From: Edolisoma coerulescens
Lineage: Eukaryota; Chordata; Aves; Passeriformes; Campephagidae
Length of the DNA stretch: 64,000 nt
Direction: 5' to 3'
NCBI GenBank assembly: GCA_013397115.1
Contig: VWZW01006244.1
Coordinates: 1-64,000 of the forward strand
This document shows, piece by piece, positions 25,633 through 36,425 of this stretch (its first letter is position 1; every line of letters starts with the position of its first letter). Under the pieces are notes generated by a model. The model did no database searches and was not told the DNA's origin. It worked only from the letters and a program-made list of their open reading frames with translations. The translations under genes were made by a program, and so were the position numbers.

Positions 25633-25705
25633 ACACAGAATCAAAGAATCATTAAGGTTGGAGAAGACCTCCAAAACCAAGTCCAGCCTTCAGCCAAATA
25701 CCACA
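25633..25705 (-). mobile_element. CR1 LINE 3' end, short
   Basis: CACAGAATCAAAGAATCATT then AAGGTTGGAGAAGACCTCC on plus is the reverse complement of a CR1 terminus. Similarity fades after about 70 bases. Confidence 0.85.
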
Positions 25706-26720
25706 ATAAAGCAGGCTCTAAAATTTTGGTGGTCAAAATATTCAACAATGTTTATTCCTGATTCCTGTGAGGCACCTCTTGGACCTAATCCCTCTGCTGT
25801 CTTTTCACAGGAGTAGGATGATCTCATCCTGCTGGTTGCAATCCTGAGAGCTAAAGCCTCCTTGGAGTCATGGTTTATTAAAACCGGGTAATTTCCACAG
25901 TTCCGTCCATGCTGGGGGCTGTCTAGCTACAATTTTAATCTGGTAGGAAGTGTGTCACCCCTGAAGAACCCTGCCCATAACCAGTTACCAGTTAGACTTT
26001 GAACTATTCATGGCTGCCTCTCCAATCTGCTGATCTGGTCTATTTTCCAGCCACCTGGAAGTCCATTGACAAAAAAGAAAGCGGTTTTTTGTTTGTTTTT
26101 TTTTTTTTTTTCCAGGCTCTTGCTGTTTAATTTTAGGGAGTTTCTCTCTCCAATCTGGAGTTTCCAACAATAGTGATACTGCTCCAAGGGCAAAGAATTG
26201 TCAGCAAAAAAGTCCTCCTCCACTCCAGGAGTGCAGCAGTGTAGTGATGAAGAGCAAACCTCCTTCCAGCTTTGTGAGAGCTCTTCTTTGTGGATTAGGG
26301 ATTTAAAAGATGTTGTCAAAGCTAATTTACAGACAAACGCAGCTGACACCAGCCACACACTTTCCCCCAGTGTCTGACTTGCTGAATTCACCAGCATGCT
26401 GGATAAAGTTTTTGGATGCTGGGTGGCTGATGTTGCTAGGCTACAGCCTGGTGCAGAAGTTTGCATGTAAAATTCACATCATTGACTCAGTTGCTTCCCC
26501 CCCAAAAAATCTCAGAAGTGTCTTACAAAACATAAAGTTCTGCACACGTTGCCAGTGTATTTCTTTTTCCTTGCAAAGGGAATTGTGCCATGAAAATCAG
26601 ATGGCACAATCTGCAAGGTGTCGGAGCTGTTTTCTGTCACTGTAGCAATGTGGGCTGCAGTGTCTCATGTCTGAAAAACATCCATAAAACTGACTCAGCA
26701 GCCAGGCTGTTGGTGGACAC
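25706..26720. other. Unique non-coding DNA with interrupted poly-T
   Basis: No gene is recognised. A T-rich tract (26085-26111, interrupted by two G) is the only simple repeat. The minus frame 26008-26466 (152 codons) runs through that tract and has no domain. Confidence 0.5.
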
Positions 26721-26970
26721 GATTCTATCATGGAATCCTGGAATGGTTTGGGTTGGAAGGGACCTTAAAGATCATCTCATTCCACCCCCTGCCATGGGAC
26801 ACTTTCCACTATCTCAGGGTTCTCCAACCTGGCCTTGAGCTCTTCCAGGGACGGGGCATCCACAGCCTCTCTGAGCAATCTGTGCCAGAGCCTCACCATC
26901 CTCTGGGTGAAGATTTTTTTTCTAACTACTTGAAATTTCTTCCTGGTACCCAATCTAAGTCTCTTCTTGT
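26721..26970 (-). mobile_element. CR1 LINE 3' fragment, 250 bp
   Basis: On plus it begins ATTCTATCATGGAATCCTGG, then GGGACCTTAAAGATCATCTC, TCTCAGGGTTCTCCAACC, ATCCACAGCCTCTCTGAGC, and ends near CCCAATCTAAGTCTCTTC. This is the reverse complement of a CR1 3' UTR. The plus frame 26753-27142 is CR1-derived. Confidence 0.92.
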
Positions 26971-27144
26971 GGACGCTGAAACCTGGGTTGCAGAGAGATT
27001 TTCCAGCTTTCTGCCTCTGTCTGTGAGAGAGTCTTTACTTTCTCACAGACACTGGCTGAAAACAGTTAGAAGTTTCTGTAAACGATCTCCTTTATCTTGC
27101 AAGTGTAAGGTTGTTGTCATACTGACCAGAGAAATATTTTGAAA

Positions 27145-27313
27145 TGAGTGTTATAAGATCTAACCAATCATTCTAAAGAAGTAGATGGTCAAATGGCCTT
27201 GTGCCATTCAAGCGAACTAAAATATAAAAACCAGCTTGTAAATTGAATAAAAATTCCTTTCTCGTTAAACTAGAATCTGTGTTGTTTCTCACCGTTCCTA
27301 GTACAGCAGCGAC
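27145..27313 (+). mobile_element. Possible solo LTR fragment
   Basis: The order of signals is LTR-like: TG start candidate at 27145, TATA-like AATATAAAAACC near 27221, AATAAAA near 27246 followed by CTTTCTCG, then a CA end near 27313. I see no target duplication and no second copy in the window, so this rests on layout alone. Confidence 0.3.
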
Positions 27314-27464
27314 ATCTTCTCCTTTTGTTTAAAACCACTAAAGCCAGGAGTCACAGAGGACAGTGGTTCTCCTGTGTCATCACTGGACAGGAAAACAACC
27401 CTGGAAAAGAAAGAATTTTTTTATTATTTGTCCTCCAAGTCTACACGTGCATTACAAAATTTTG

Positions 27465-27560
27465 ACAGAATCACAGAATATTCTGAATTGGAAGAATCAT
27501 TGAGTCCAACTCCTACAATGGCCTGTGCAGGGATGGAACAGCAACCTTGGTGTTTTTAAC
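27465..27560 (-). mobile_element. CR1 LINE 3' end, short, second subtype
   Basis: ACAGAATCACAGAATATTC then GAATTGGAAGAATCATTGAG and TCCAACTCCTACAATGGCC on plus form the reverse complement of the CR1 subtype also seen at 24925 and 31087. Confidence 0.85.
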
Positions 27561-27624
27561 CGCAAGCTCCAACCAATGGAGCTCAGTGACTCTTCTGCCC
27601 CTTCCTCATGCCTTAGATTAGTTT

Positions 27625-27840
27625 TAATGAATAAATTCTTCAGTTTAAGGGTGATGAGGCACCGGAACATTCTGCCTGTGGACATTGTGGATGCCCCATC
27701 CCTGGAAGTTTCCAAGGCCAGGCTTCATGGAGCCTGGAGCAACCTGATCTAGTGGGTGGCATCCCTGCCCACGGCAGGGGATTGGAACTAAATAATCTTT
27801 AAGGTCCCTTCAAACCCAGCCATTCTGTGATTCTGTGATT
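27625..27840 (+). mobile_element. CR1 LINE 3' fragment
   Basis: Blocks are GGGTGATGAGGCACCGGAAC, CCATCCCTGGAAGTTTCC, AGGCCAGGCTTCATGGAGCC, TGCCCACGGCAGGGGATTGG, and an end in CATTCTGTGATTCTGTGATT. With the minus copy at 27465-27560 it makes a head-to-head pair whose tails are inverted repeats. Confidence 0.92.
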
Positions 27841-30545
27841 GGGTAGAGACTCACTCTTTTTTCTGGACAGTGGCAATGAGTCAGAGAAATGAAGGAAATC
27901 TCTCTTCAGTTCTTGGACTGCTTGAAAAGGTACCTTTGTTGCTGTACAGGTTTGTGTAACATCCAATACGTCTGCAGGTAATTCCTGTGTGGACACCCCG
28001 TGCCACATATGTTGCATATTTCCACACTGACATTTGTCACAACCCTGGTGTGAGTATTAATTCCTGCGTTTTCCACACCTGCTAATACACAACACGTGGT
28101 TTAACTACAGCTGTTACTTCAATTAGAATTTACAGGGACGTTTTCACTCTCTGTCCTGCAGGGAATGAAACTGCAGTCCACGTACAAAATCTTTTCCATC
28201 CAACCACACTTTTTATGTCTCTGTCATGTCTGGTTCTTGTTGTTTATCACTGTCACTTCTTTTTTTAAATGCTTTTAAGCAGCATCGGCTTTTTCCCATG
28301 TGCAGGATCTCTTAGCAGGATCACATTCCTTGAGGTGAAGCAAAGGGGAGATCACGAAAAGAAGGAAACTTTCACAAAGAAGGCTTTCTTGCTTATGAAA
28401 CACTGAACACAGCCACTGAGACCTCACAGACTGCACCAAAATCATATTGCATAAAATTTCTAACCACCAACCAACTGACGCCCAGCCAGTCCCCAGGCAG
28501 TTATCCCTGGACAACCTTCCCCAGAGTTTTATTGCTGAGCATGATGCCACACAGCCTGGAATATCCCTTGGATTATCTGGGCTCAGCTGTGTCCCCCCCC
28601 CAATTCCCTGTGCACCCCTAGCCCATCACTGGTGGAGTGGGTGAGAGGCACAAAAGGCTCTGTCCAAGCTCTGCTCAGCCATGACAAAAACATCCCAGAA
28701 TTATCCACATCATTTCCAGCACAAGCCAAACTTAGCCCCAAATGAGTTACTATGAAGGAAATAAGCCATACCCAATGCTCCAGTATTTTTCCAGGATGAA
28801 GGCACGGATGCATTCCCTAGAGGGGACATTGCTCGAGACCTGTGCATGATTTTTGGGACAAAATCGTGTCCTCTCTTGTGTTTGAAGTGTCACCGAGGAG
28901 CCTCTCACAAATAAACAGGGTAGGTTTTCATTCTGCCTTACCTCCAGCCTGCCATTTGCTCCGCTTGCCTGCCTGAGAGTAAAAAGCTTTTTCATTTTGT
29001 TGAGAAACTCTGTATTTTAAACTTTTCAAGGGCAGAAATCCAGCCCTAAGAGTCAAAGCTGTCTCAGAACATGCACTTGCCATTTGACATTAATATTTTG
29101 GGGTTCCAGACTGACTTGATTTTACTTGATTATTTTTATTTTAATTTAGTTTTGGCCTTTCAGAAACCAGCTCCCACAAATCAGCTTTTTCTTCTTCCCT
29201 TTTCTTCCTGTGGCTCATTGAACCGGTGGATCAATGCCTTAGTCAGTACATTATAAATGACATTCTTCCAGATCCAGACTTGATGGACTGGAGATTATTC
29301 CTGTGGCAGCAGTGACTGGGTGCTTTTGGCAAACCTGTGGCTATGTGGGACAGCAAAGAATGAGGCAGAGCTGAAGGGTGAGGGCCAGGTGGGCATTAAT
29401 CCTGATTCTAACTTTGACAATGGCCGTTTCTGTGACCTGAGGAATTTTCCACACTTTCTTCCCTCATCTCTAAAGCGAGCACAGAAGAGAAAGCTTCATC
29501 TCCCAACCCTCCTCTTGAGCTGGCAGCCTCAGCCACCACAAAGCAGCATATGCAGAGGAAAATCTGTTGGCAGAGCCTGCAACACTTGCTCTTTTGAGAG
29601 GTTTGCATGTTGGGTATTGATCAGCCTCTCTGCCACGCTGTGCTCAGGGTAGGAGCTCACATTTTTTTCTGGCCAAGGTATAAATGAGTCTCTTTGCAAT
29701 CTTCATTCCAGTTCTCTTCCCCTTTGCATCCCAGTGGATATTTTTTCCCATTTTCTCCTCGTGGCAATTTTTCGCTTCTCCCATCCTGACTCCTCTTGCT
29801 CAGCCCTTGATTGATTGTCATTCAGCTTCTCCTTCTCCACATCACTTTGTTTTTCTTCCAATCTCCCAACTGACAGCCTCTGCCTTCCTCTGCTACAGGA
29901 GGGTGACAGAGCCTGTGCTGAGCTTAACCAGCAATTTTTTGCTTTGTCACTGTGCAGTGACAAGGTTAACTTTTCCCCAGAGCTAATTCAGCTTTTCAGA
30001 ACACCCCTGGGCTGCAGAATCAATATGTGCAGTTAGGTATTTTCACTTTTAAAGTGCGGCTCCCAGCAGAGTTGTGCTAACGGGGTCGGAAAACTTCAAA
30101 TGCCTCGAATTCACAGGGGGAAAGAAGGATGCACAGCCTGAACACTGAGCATGGAGTGAAAACATGCTCGTTTTTCTGATTTTTGGGTTTTTTTTTGATG
30201 AGAATATTTATGCTGTTCCCTAGGATTGTTATTAACTAGAAATCTAAAAAAATGGCATCAGACACGACAAGGAGAACAAGTAAGTTTTTAAGTGTTGGGA
30301 GTTGTTATTATGGGATTCAGTGTGCTGTACAACTGGATGGAATAATGAACCGTGAAAGCCATTATAGCACAAAGCAAAGTTTCAAATGGAGCTGATGAGA
30401 AATAAAAGTACTGGAAGAATATCTGCAGTGTAATTTTCCAGGAGATGATTCCTGGCTGTCTGCAAGGTTGCTCTCAAGGCTTTCTAACAAGAAGAGGATT
30501 CCATGAGGGAGACAAGTCTTTTCTAGTCTTAACACCATGTCCAAG
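27841..30545. other. Unique non-coding DNA, 2.7 kb
   Basis: No repeat or exon is recognised. It contains a 20-bp near-palindrome at 29944-29963. Confidence 0.5.
29944..29963. repeat. Short inverted repeat, 9-bp arms
   Basis: TTGTCACTG and CAGTGACAA are perfect reverse complements separated by TG. Confidence 0.85.
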
Positions 30546-30986
30546 TGATGCCTTAGGTTTTAGCTTTTATATTTTTCAAATCCTGCACTGCCTAGTGTGT
30601 AACTCTGAAGTTTTGTGTGGCCTGTGAGCTGCTGTTCTCTCGTGCTGGTCAGACATAACAAACCCTCTCTAAGTTTGCTCTCCAAGGACACCTCGATTGT
30701 CCCAGGGCCCAAAATGTGAAAACCAAAAGCCTTTGAAGAGAAGGGGCAAACTTGGGGTAATTATATCATTAACTGAAGTTATAATTGGAGAATTAACCCT
30801 GATATGGAAATGGACCAAACTCATAAAAGTGTGAAGAACTCGTGACGCAGGGTCCATCTCGGGTGGAGCCCCTCGGAGGCTTTACACTCCCAGGGTGTTC
30901 CTCTGAAGGCCCTTCAAATAAATACCTGCTTTTATTCTCCTGTTCTTGTCTGGCCTCTGTTTTCAGGGAGCCACTTCAAGGCATCA
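30546..30986 (+). mobile_element. Solo LTR, 441 bp, with 4-bp target duplication
   Basis: It starts TGATGCCTT and ends AAGGCATCA, a perfect 9-bp terminal inverted repeat with TG...CA ends. CAAG directly precedes the start (30542-30545) and directly follows the end (30987-30990), a 4-bp target-site duplication as in class I (ERV1-type) elements. Inside are a TATA-like CATAAAAG (30822-30829) and AATAAA (30917-30922). It aligns along its whole length with the minus-strand LTR at 35623-36061, and its end matches bases 1-46. No internal viral genes adjoin, so it is a recombination-derived solo LTR. Confidence 0.88.
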
Positions 30987-31086
30987 CAAGCAGTGTCTGG
31001 TGAGCAGAGAACGTGAAATGCAGGTCCATGGGAGGATCATCCTCATGCTTGTAAGAACCCCCTCTCTTTTTTTCGCTGTCTCCTAT
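30987..31086. other. Short unique spacer
   Basis: It begins with the CAAG target duplicate; nothing else is recognised. Confidence 0.4.
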
Positions 31087-31180
31087 GGATCAGAGAATAT
31101 ACTGAGTTGGAAGAAACCCACTAGGGTCATCAAAGGCCAATTCTGCCTCAACAGGTCAGCTCCAAAAATCCCACCATGCA
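31087..31180 (-). mobile_element. CR1 LINE 3' end, second subtype
   Basis: GGATCAGAGAATATACTGAG, TTGGAAGAAACCCACTAGGG and CTCCAAAAATCCCACCATG on plus match the reverse complement of the CR1 subtype seen at 24925 and 27465. Confidence 0.8.
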
Positions 31181-32844
31181 TTATTTTATATATTTCTATA
31201 TATACAGTACCTTGGAAATAAATAATTTTTTATTTTGCAGGTCACTTTGCTAGGAGGAGTAGATCCAGGCAGGTGTAGCAGTTCCTGGACCTTCTCTATT
31301 ACCCTCTGGAACCCCATATTCCTTATCCACAGAGCTGTGGATTCCCACAGATGAAGGCCATGGAGCAGCACAAACCAAACTGATTTCCTACCAAAGCTGG
31401 GAGAAGAGCAGCAGCTTGGTTTCAATGCCTCTGAGGGAATGCAAAGAGTAGGAACCAACACCCTCATCAGTGCCCTCTGAAACACTGATTTTATTGAGTC
31501 CAGAGAGACACTACTTTGTTCACGGAGGAGAACAGGTTGCACTTTTAACTGAGTCATGCATAACTGGGAATTTATTTGTTCACTTATCCATATATTCCAG
31601 CTCTGGAAAGAGCTTACAGGAGAGTCAAAGTGTACCTTGGAGAAGAAAGTTGTTGACTGAGAGAGAGAGAATTTGGGAGATAAATTTTTTACCAATATTT
31701 ACTGCCTTTTTGCAGGACCCATAATATTATATCAACATGAAAATATGGAAATACAAAGCCTTTGATAGCAGGAATTTGATGACCATGCTCTGTGGAAAGA
31801 GCATTTATTATCCCACTCTTTGAAAATGGTCTTTAAGAAACTACTTGTGGGAGATCACTGACGGAGAAAATTACTTTAAAGGAGTGTTATTACTTTCAGC
31901 TGGTGCTGAATGAAGATGAGATCAAGCTCCTTGTATCCACAAGTTGTGTGAACATTAGCATGGAAGAACCTCCAGGCAGAGATGTACATGAGGAAATCAA
32001 ACTGCAGCAGGATGGTGTGTCCAGGGTGGCCTTTGTTTTATCATTCTTACTTACCAAAAAACTGAATATAGTTCAAACTAAAGTAGTTTGTAACAAAAAA
32101 TTTTGTGCAATTTGTTCATTTTGCCTCAAGACAGTGGAGATGCCCCTGTTGTTCTACCTCTCAATTCCCTAAAAAATAGATCTGATGTAAATTCAATTTC
32201 AATACATGAAGCAGTCGTCAAGAAGCCTAAAATTAAATCATTATCCAGCTTCTGAGCTTGCTCTGCGTCTTCAGTGTTTTTGGAGCCTGAGGGGGAGAAT
32301 TAACAGCTTCTTGTCTGTCCTCCTGTGTACAGTGGGTGACATCATTTTACCCAGTGCTACAATTTTTTATAAGACTGAAAAGTGAAATTGAGATTTCAAA
32401 ATTACAAGGGAAAAAAAAAAATGCTTGTAAAAGCATCTGTGATATCTCTGCGTATTATGTTAAGAAAATTCAAGTCTGGAAAATAGACTGATTACACCAG
32501 AGAGGTTCTTGAGGATGAGGGAACTGGCAGGTTTGGAAATGGAGCCCTTAGCTTTGAAAGGCAAGCAAGCAGACTTGGGGGGAATTTTTTGTGTCACAAA
32601 CTGCTGTGTAATGACAGTCACAGAGGGAGGTGGGAGGTATTTTTGCCAAGGGCACTGCTGTTACAGTGTGCACCCTAATTTCCTATCTCTTTTCTTCTTT
32701 TCCTTCTCAGCAATGTGCAGGAAATGAGTGAAGTAAGTGGGGCATTTGAAGTAAAATAATGCAGAATGATTGGTAGCATTAGCTGAGAGGACCTGGGGTC
32801 TCCTCTGGAAATGCAGTTGTTGATGTGATGTGCAGGAAGTGCTG
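31181..32844. other. Unique non-coding DNA
   Basis: No repeat is recognised. The minus frame 31186-31695 (169 codons, among the longest in the window) has no domain, overlaps plus frames and starts beside a CR1; I do not call it a gene. Confidence 0.5.
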
Positions 32845-32910
32845 ATTAATGATTGGACTTGATGGTCTCAGAGGTCTTTTCCAACCTAAATGATTCTCTC
32901 ACTCTGTGTT
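32845..32910 (+). mobile_element. CR1 LINE 3' terminus, short
   Basis: ATTGGACTTGATGGTCTCAG, AGGTCTTTTCCAACCTAAAT and GATTCTCTCACTCTGTG form the classical CR1 end. Similarity upstream is too weak to extend. Confidence 0.85.
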
Positions 32911-33744
32911 TCCCCCCCCTTTTCCCTCGCTGCTTCCAGCTCTGTTTCCATGTAAAGCACAGAGAGAACCGAGCACATGGGAAGTGTTAGATCTTGCATT
33001 GTTACAAAAGCATGACGGATTAAAATAGGAAAAAAAACCCCTTTTATTAGAAATAAAACTGGCATTCAGGAGAGGTTGTGCACACAGAGCCTGGCCTAGA
33101 AAGAGAGCCAGTGGCACTCTGCAGAGGCTCAGTGTGACCTGTGCACCTGCCCAGGCAGGAGGGACCCTGAACATCATATAACAGCAAGCTTTTAAACTCA
33201 TTCCATGCAAACTTAGAGCTCTCCCTTAATTTATCTCTTCTCTTTTGCCTTTTTCCCCTTTTTGCACTGCTTGTCAGATCTTCACACCCCCAGTGGCTTC
33301 AGTTCTGCAGTGATAGCACCTCAGTGGTTTGCTCGTGGTTTGGTTGAGTTTCTATTCTACAGAATATTTTTTTCCCAGGTTCAGCTGGATTCTGCTGTGA
33401 TCCACAGGCTGCCTCCTGTCTAAAACATCTGGATTAGTACAAGGCAGGTGTTTTTCAGCAGTAAGACAAAATTGGATGGCCTGGAACCTGGGACACCCCA
33501 GTATCACCAGTGCAACCTCCAGGGAAAGTTTGCTATGGGTTTTTTTTTCTGTTGTAAGTTAGAGCTGCTGAAGATGGGATGATAGGAATTGTGAGATCCC
33601 TGATTGAAAAATAAATGCCTTTGAAAGTAATAAATAAATGAATCCTGTACACCCTGCTCAGTGATACTGTGGTTGGTCTCCCAGTTTTGATGATCCTGTG
33701 TGTGAGAACCAAAGTGGATCGTGTCCAACAGACAGATAAAGCCA
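32911..33744. other. Unique non-coding DNA
   Basis: Nothing is recognised apart from short C and T homopolymers. Confidence 0.5.
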
Positions 33745-33884
33745 TTCACTATCCCTGGAAGTATTTAAAAGACACGTGGATGTGGTGCTTAGGGACCTGC
33801 TTTAGTGGTGGATTTGGCAGTGTTAGGTTAAAGGTTGGACTTGATGATCACAAGGGTCTTTTCCAACCTAAATGATTCCATGAC
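33745..33884 (+). mobile_element. CR1 LINE 3' fragment
   Basis: CACTATCCCTGGAAGTATTT, ACGTGGATGTGGTGCTTAGG, GGTTGGACTTGATGATCACA, TTTTCCAACCTAAATGATTC. Classical CR1 3' end, 5'-truncated. Confidence 0.93.
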
Positions 33885-35622
33885 CCACCTTCCCAAGAGC
33901 TCCTTGCACTGTCAGTGCTGAGATCATGACTCTGATGAGAGGAGGAGCATCAGCCCTTGCTAATGGGACATTCTACATCAGAAGGGAAGAGGAACCTATG
34001 GGGAACACGCAAATCCCAGTGGATATTTGGGAAACAATCTTTCTGGCACAAAATCCCACTGCAAATCTAGCAAATGGAATGCAAATTAGTGAAAACCTGG
34101 AACTAGTTGGCAAATTATGCAATTCCTTCCCCCATCTTCTGATTTTAAGCTTCTGGTGCCTGGACAGAGTGAGATCATAACCCTAAAACTCAAGTTCTTC
34201 TATCTTTCACTTTGTTCTGCAGGACTTTGGCAGCATGAAATTTTGCTCATGGTTTTGGATGTTACCTTTGGTATAAACTGCTCCCTGCACAAGCTTTTCA
34301 AGTGGCTGAAGTTACTGGAATAGGGTCTCTGTTTTCTTTACAGTGTTATTAAAATCGAGTCATTTGACAGCACAGCACCATGATCTGTAATGAGCTCAAT
34401 TATTGGCAGAATTAATGGACCAGCAATTCTCTCACCTCTGATTTGGTAATGGCTTTAGCATCACGTCATTGAATATTCTGCTGTGCACAAAAAGCTACTG
34501 TACATGAGGCCCTTGACTGTTTTGTCTTTGTGATTCAAAAAACCACTGGTTTCTCCAGTTTTTAGGCAGCATTGCTTGGTACTGGTTTTGCAGATGAAGA
34601 AAGTGTTCCATTTTGTTCCAAGACATTTGCTCTTCCATGATAATGAACGGAGTGAGTGGGAATTCCCAGATTGCCAAGACAGACTTGTATGTGCAGGAGA
34701 CTTCCAACAGCATCAAGCCTTTATTTAGGCTGGTAAATCTAGAGGTTTGTTTTTTTTGCAGTTCTCTCTGAATCTGCCTGACTACAGAATTATGGTAACC
34801 TAATACTGATGCACTGACATCCCAGAAATTTTTTAGTCTTTTGAGCAAGTCTGTTGCCCATTATCCTCCCCAGGATTTATGTAACAGCATGAGAAATGAG
34901 GTAGCACGGTGGTTATCACAGTGTGAGCTGTCACCTCTCTGTTCATGGAAGTGGATGATGTTTGCATCCCGGGGTGCCTGAGCAATGATCCTGTTATCCC
35001 AGCTGACAGTAAACAACTGCACGACTTCTCTGGAAAAGCAGACGTGTTCCTGTGTGTCAGCAGGGTGCCTGTGGCTCCTGCTCCTTCACCCTCTCACACT
35101 CAGAGCTCAGCGCTTCTGCTGCTGCTGTGGTGGTTGCTGGCTGCTTCCCACTGGAAAACTGAGAAGTTTCAGTCAGTGCATCAGGAAAAAAAGGCAGGGA
35201 GAAATATTAACCAGCTTCCAAAATGCTTGCAGAAGAAACAGATCCGTTTGACAACTTGTTCTTCTTCAGTGAAAATTAGGAAAGGCTTTAGGGCTGTTTT
35301 AAGAATTTGAGGGGTTTTTAAACTTATTTTTTCATGCTCTTTTTCTTTCATGCCATACCTGTGTCACCTGCTGAGCAGCTGCAGTATTGCTGACTGCATG
35401 GCTGGGCAGGGCAGGGGGAAATGCCTGGCATTAAAATTTGCTGTAGCAGGGCAGAGTCATCACCCTTTGCACCGCACTCACCCTGGGTTCAGCTGCCCTT
35501 TGCTTGTGCAAGAATAGTGCAGAGACCCCCATGATGCATCCACATTCTCATAATGTACCCAACGTGACGTGGCTTCTCTGGAGAACCTCAGTCCTGCTTC
35601 TCTGATCACCTGGCAGCTTTTA
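33885..35622. other. Unique non-coding DNA, 1.7 kb
   Basis: No repeat or gene is recognised. The sequence at 34340-34490 is AT-rich with several TAAT/ATTA cores and a CACGTCA CRE-like half site, so it may be a conserved non-coding element. The frame 34495-34848 (minus, 117 codons) is rejected as a gene for lack of a domain. Confidence 0.45.
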
Positions 35623-36061
35623 TGGATGCCTTGAGAGGCCACCTAACAACAGAGACTAGACAGGAATAAGGGAATAAAGGTAGGTATTTATTTGAAAGGC
35701 CTTCAAAGGTACACCCTGGGGAGCCAAAGGCCACATCCAAAAAGGACCCCAAGATGGACAACGAGTCACGAGTTCTTCACACTTTTATAGGTTTGGTTCA
35801 TTTGCATATTAGCATAAATTCGCCAATTAAAACTTTAGCTAATGATGTAATTTCTACAATTTATCCACCTCTCTAGAGGCCCTAGTTTACACTTTTTGGG
35901 CCTAGGACAGTCTGAGTGTCCTTGAATAACAAGCTCAGAGAGGCTTTGTTATGTCTTGGCTGACATGAGAGAACAGAAGTTAACAGGCTGCAAGAGAATT
36001 CAGAGTTACAGCCAGGCAATACAGGATCTGAAGAATATAAAAGTTAAAACCCAAGGCATCA
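35623..36061 (-). mobile_element. Solo LTR, 439 bp, same family as 30546-30986
   Basis: On minus it starts TGATGCCTT (plus end 36061) and ends AAGGCATCCA (plus 35623). It has the conserved TATAAAAG (plus 35782-35789) and AATAAA (plus 35687-35692). It aligns with the plus copy at 30546 from end to end with moderate divergence. The flanks are not a clean duplication at these exact edges, but TATG occurs at 35621-35624 and 36063-36066, one or two bases off the expected boundary. No viral coding sequence adjoins. Confidence 0.87.
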
Positions 36062-36309
36062 GTATGAATGATCTCTTTAAGAAGGAAACCAGAGGAAGTG
36101 CTGGGAACTGAGATGAAGCACAAAGAGATTCAACGTGATCAATGTGCTTGCAGCCACACTTCACATTAAAGTGGTTTGCCGGGGAAACTGTGTTATGGAT
36201 CTGGGGAATCAGCTGGAGAGCTTCTAAAAATCAAAGAGGAGATATTAGTGTGTAGCTAATAGGAAGTTTTTCAAGTGTCTTGTCATCCACGTGGAGTAAA
36301 ACTGCTCAA
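36062..36309. other. Short unique non-coding spacer
   Basis: Nothing is recognised between the LTR and the next CR1. Confidence 0.4.
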
Positions 36310-36425
36310 AAGGTGTTTGGATGTGGCACTTGAGGACAGGGTTTAGTGGTGAACACAGCAGCACTGCGTTAACTCTTGGAAAATCATTGATCTTGGGGGG
36401 CTTTTTGGATTCTGTGACTCTGTAA
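36310..36425 (+). mobile_element. CR1 LINE 3' fragment, diverged
   Basis: AAGGTGTTTGGATGTGGCAC, GGACAGGGTTTAGTGGTGAA, then a degraded middle and GGATTCTGTGACTCTGTAAT. Classical CR1 subtype, older than its neighbours by eye. Confidence 0.85.

Noticed and set aside
31186..31695. 169-codon minus-strand open frame
   Set aside because: No domain; begins beside a CR1 fragment and overlaps plus-strand frames.
34495..34848. 117-codon minus frame with protein-like composition
   Set aside because: No family recognised and no flanking splice or promoter signal; a translated homology search would be needed to revive it.
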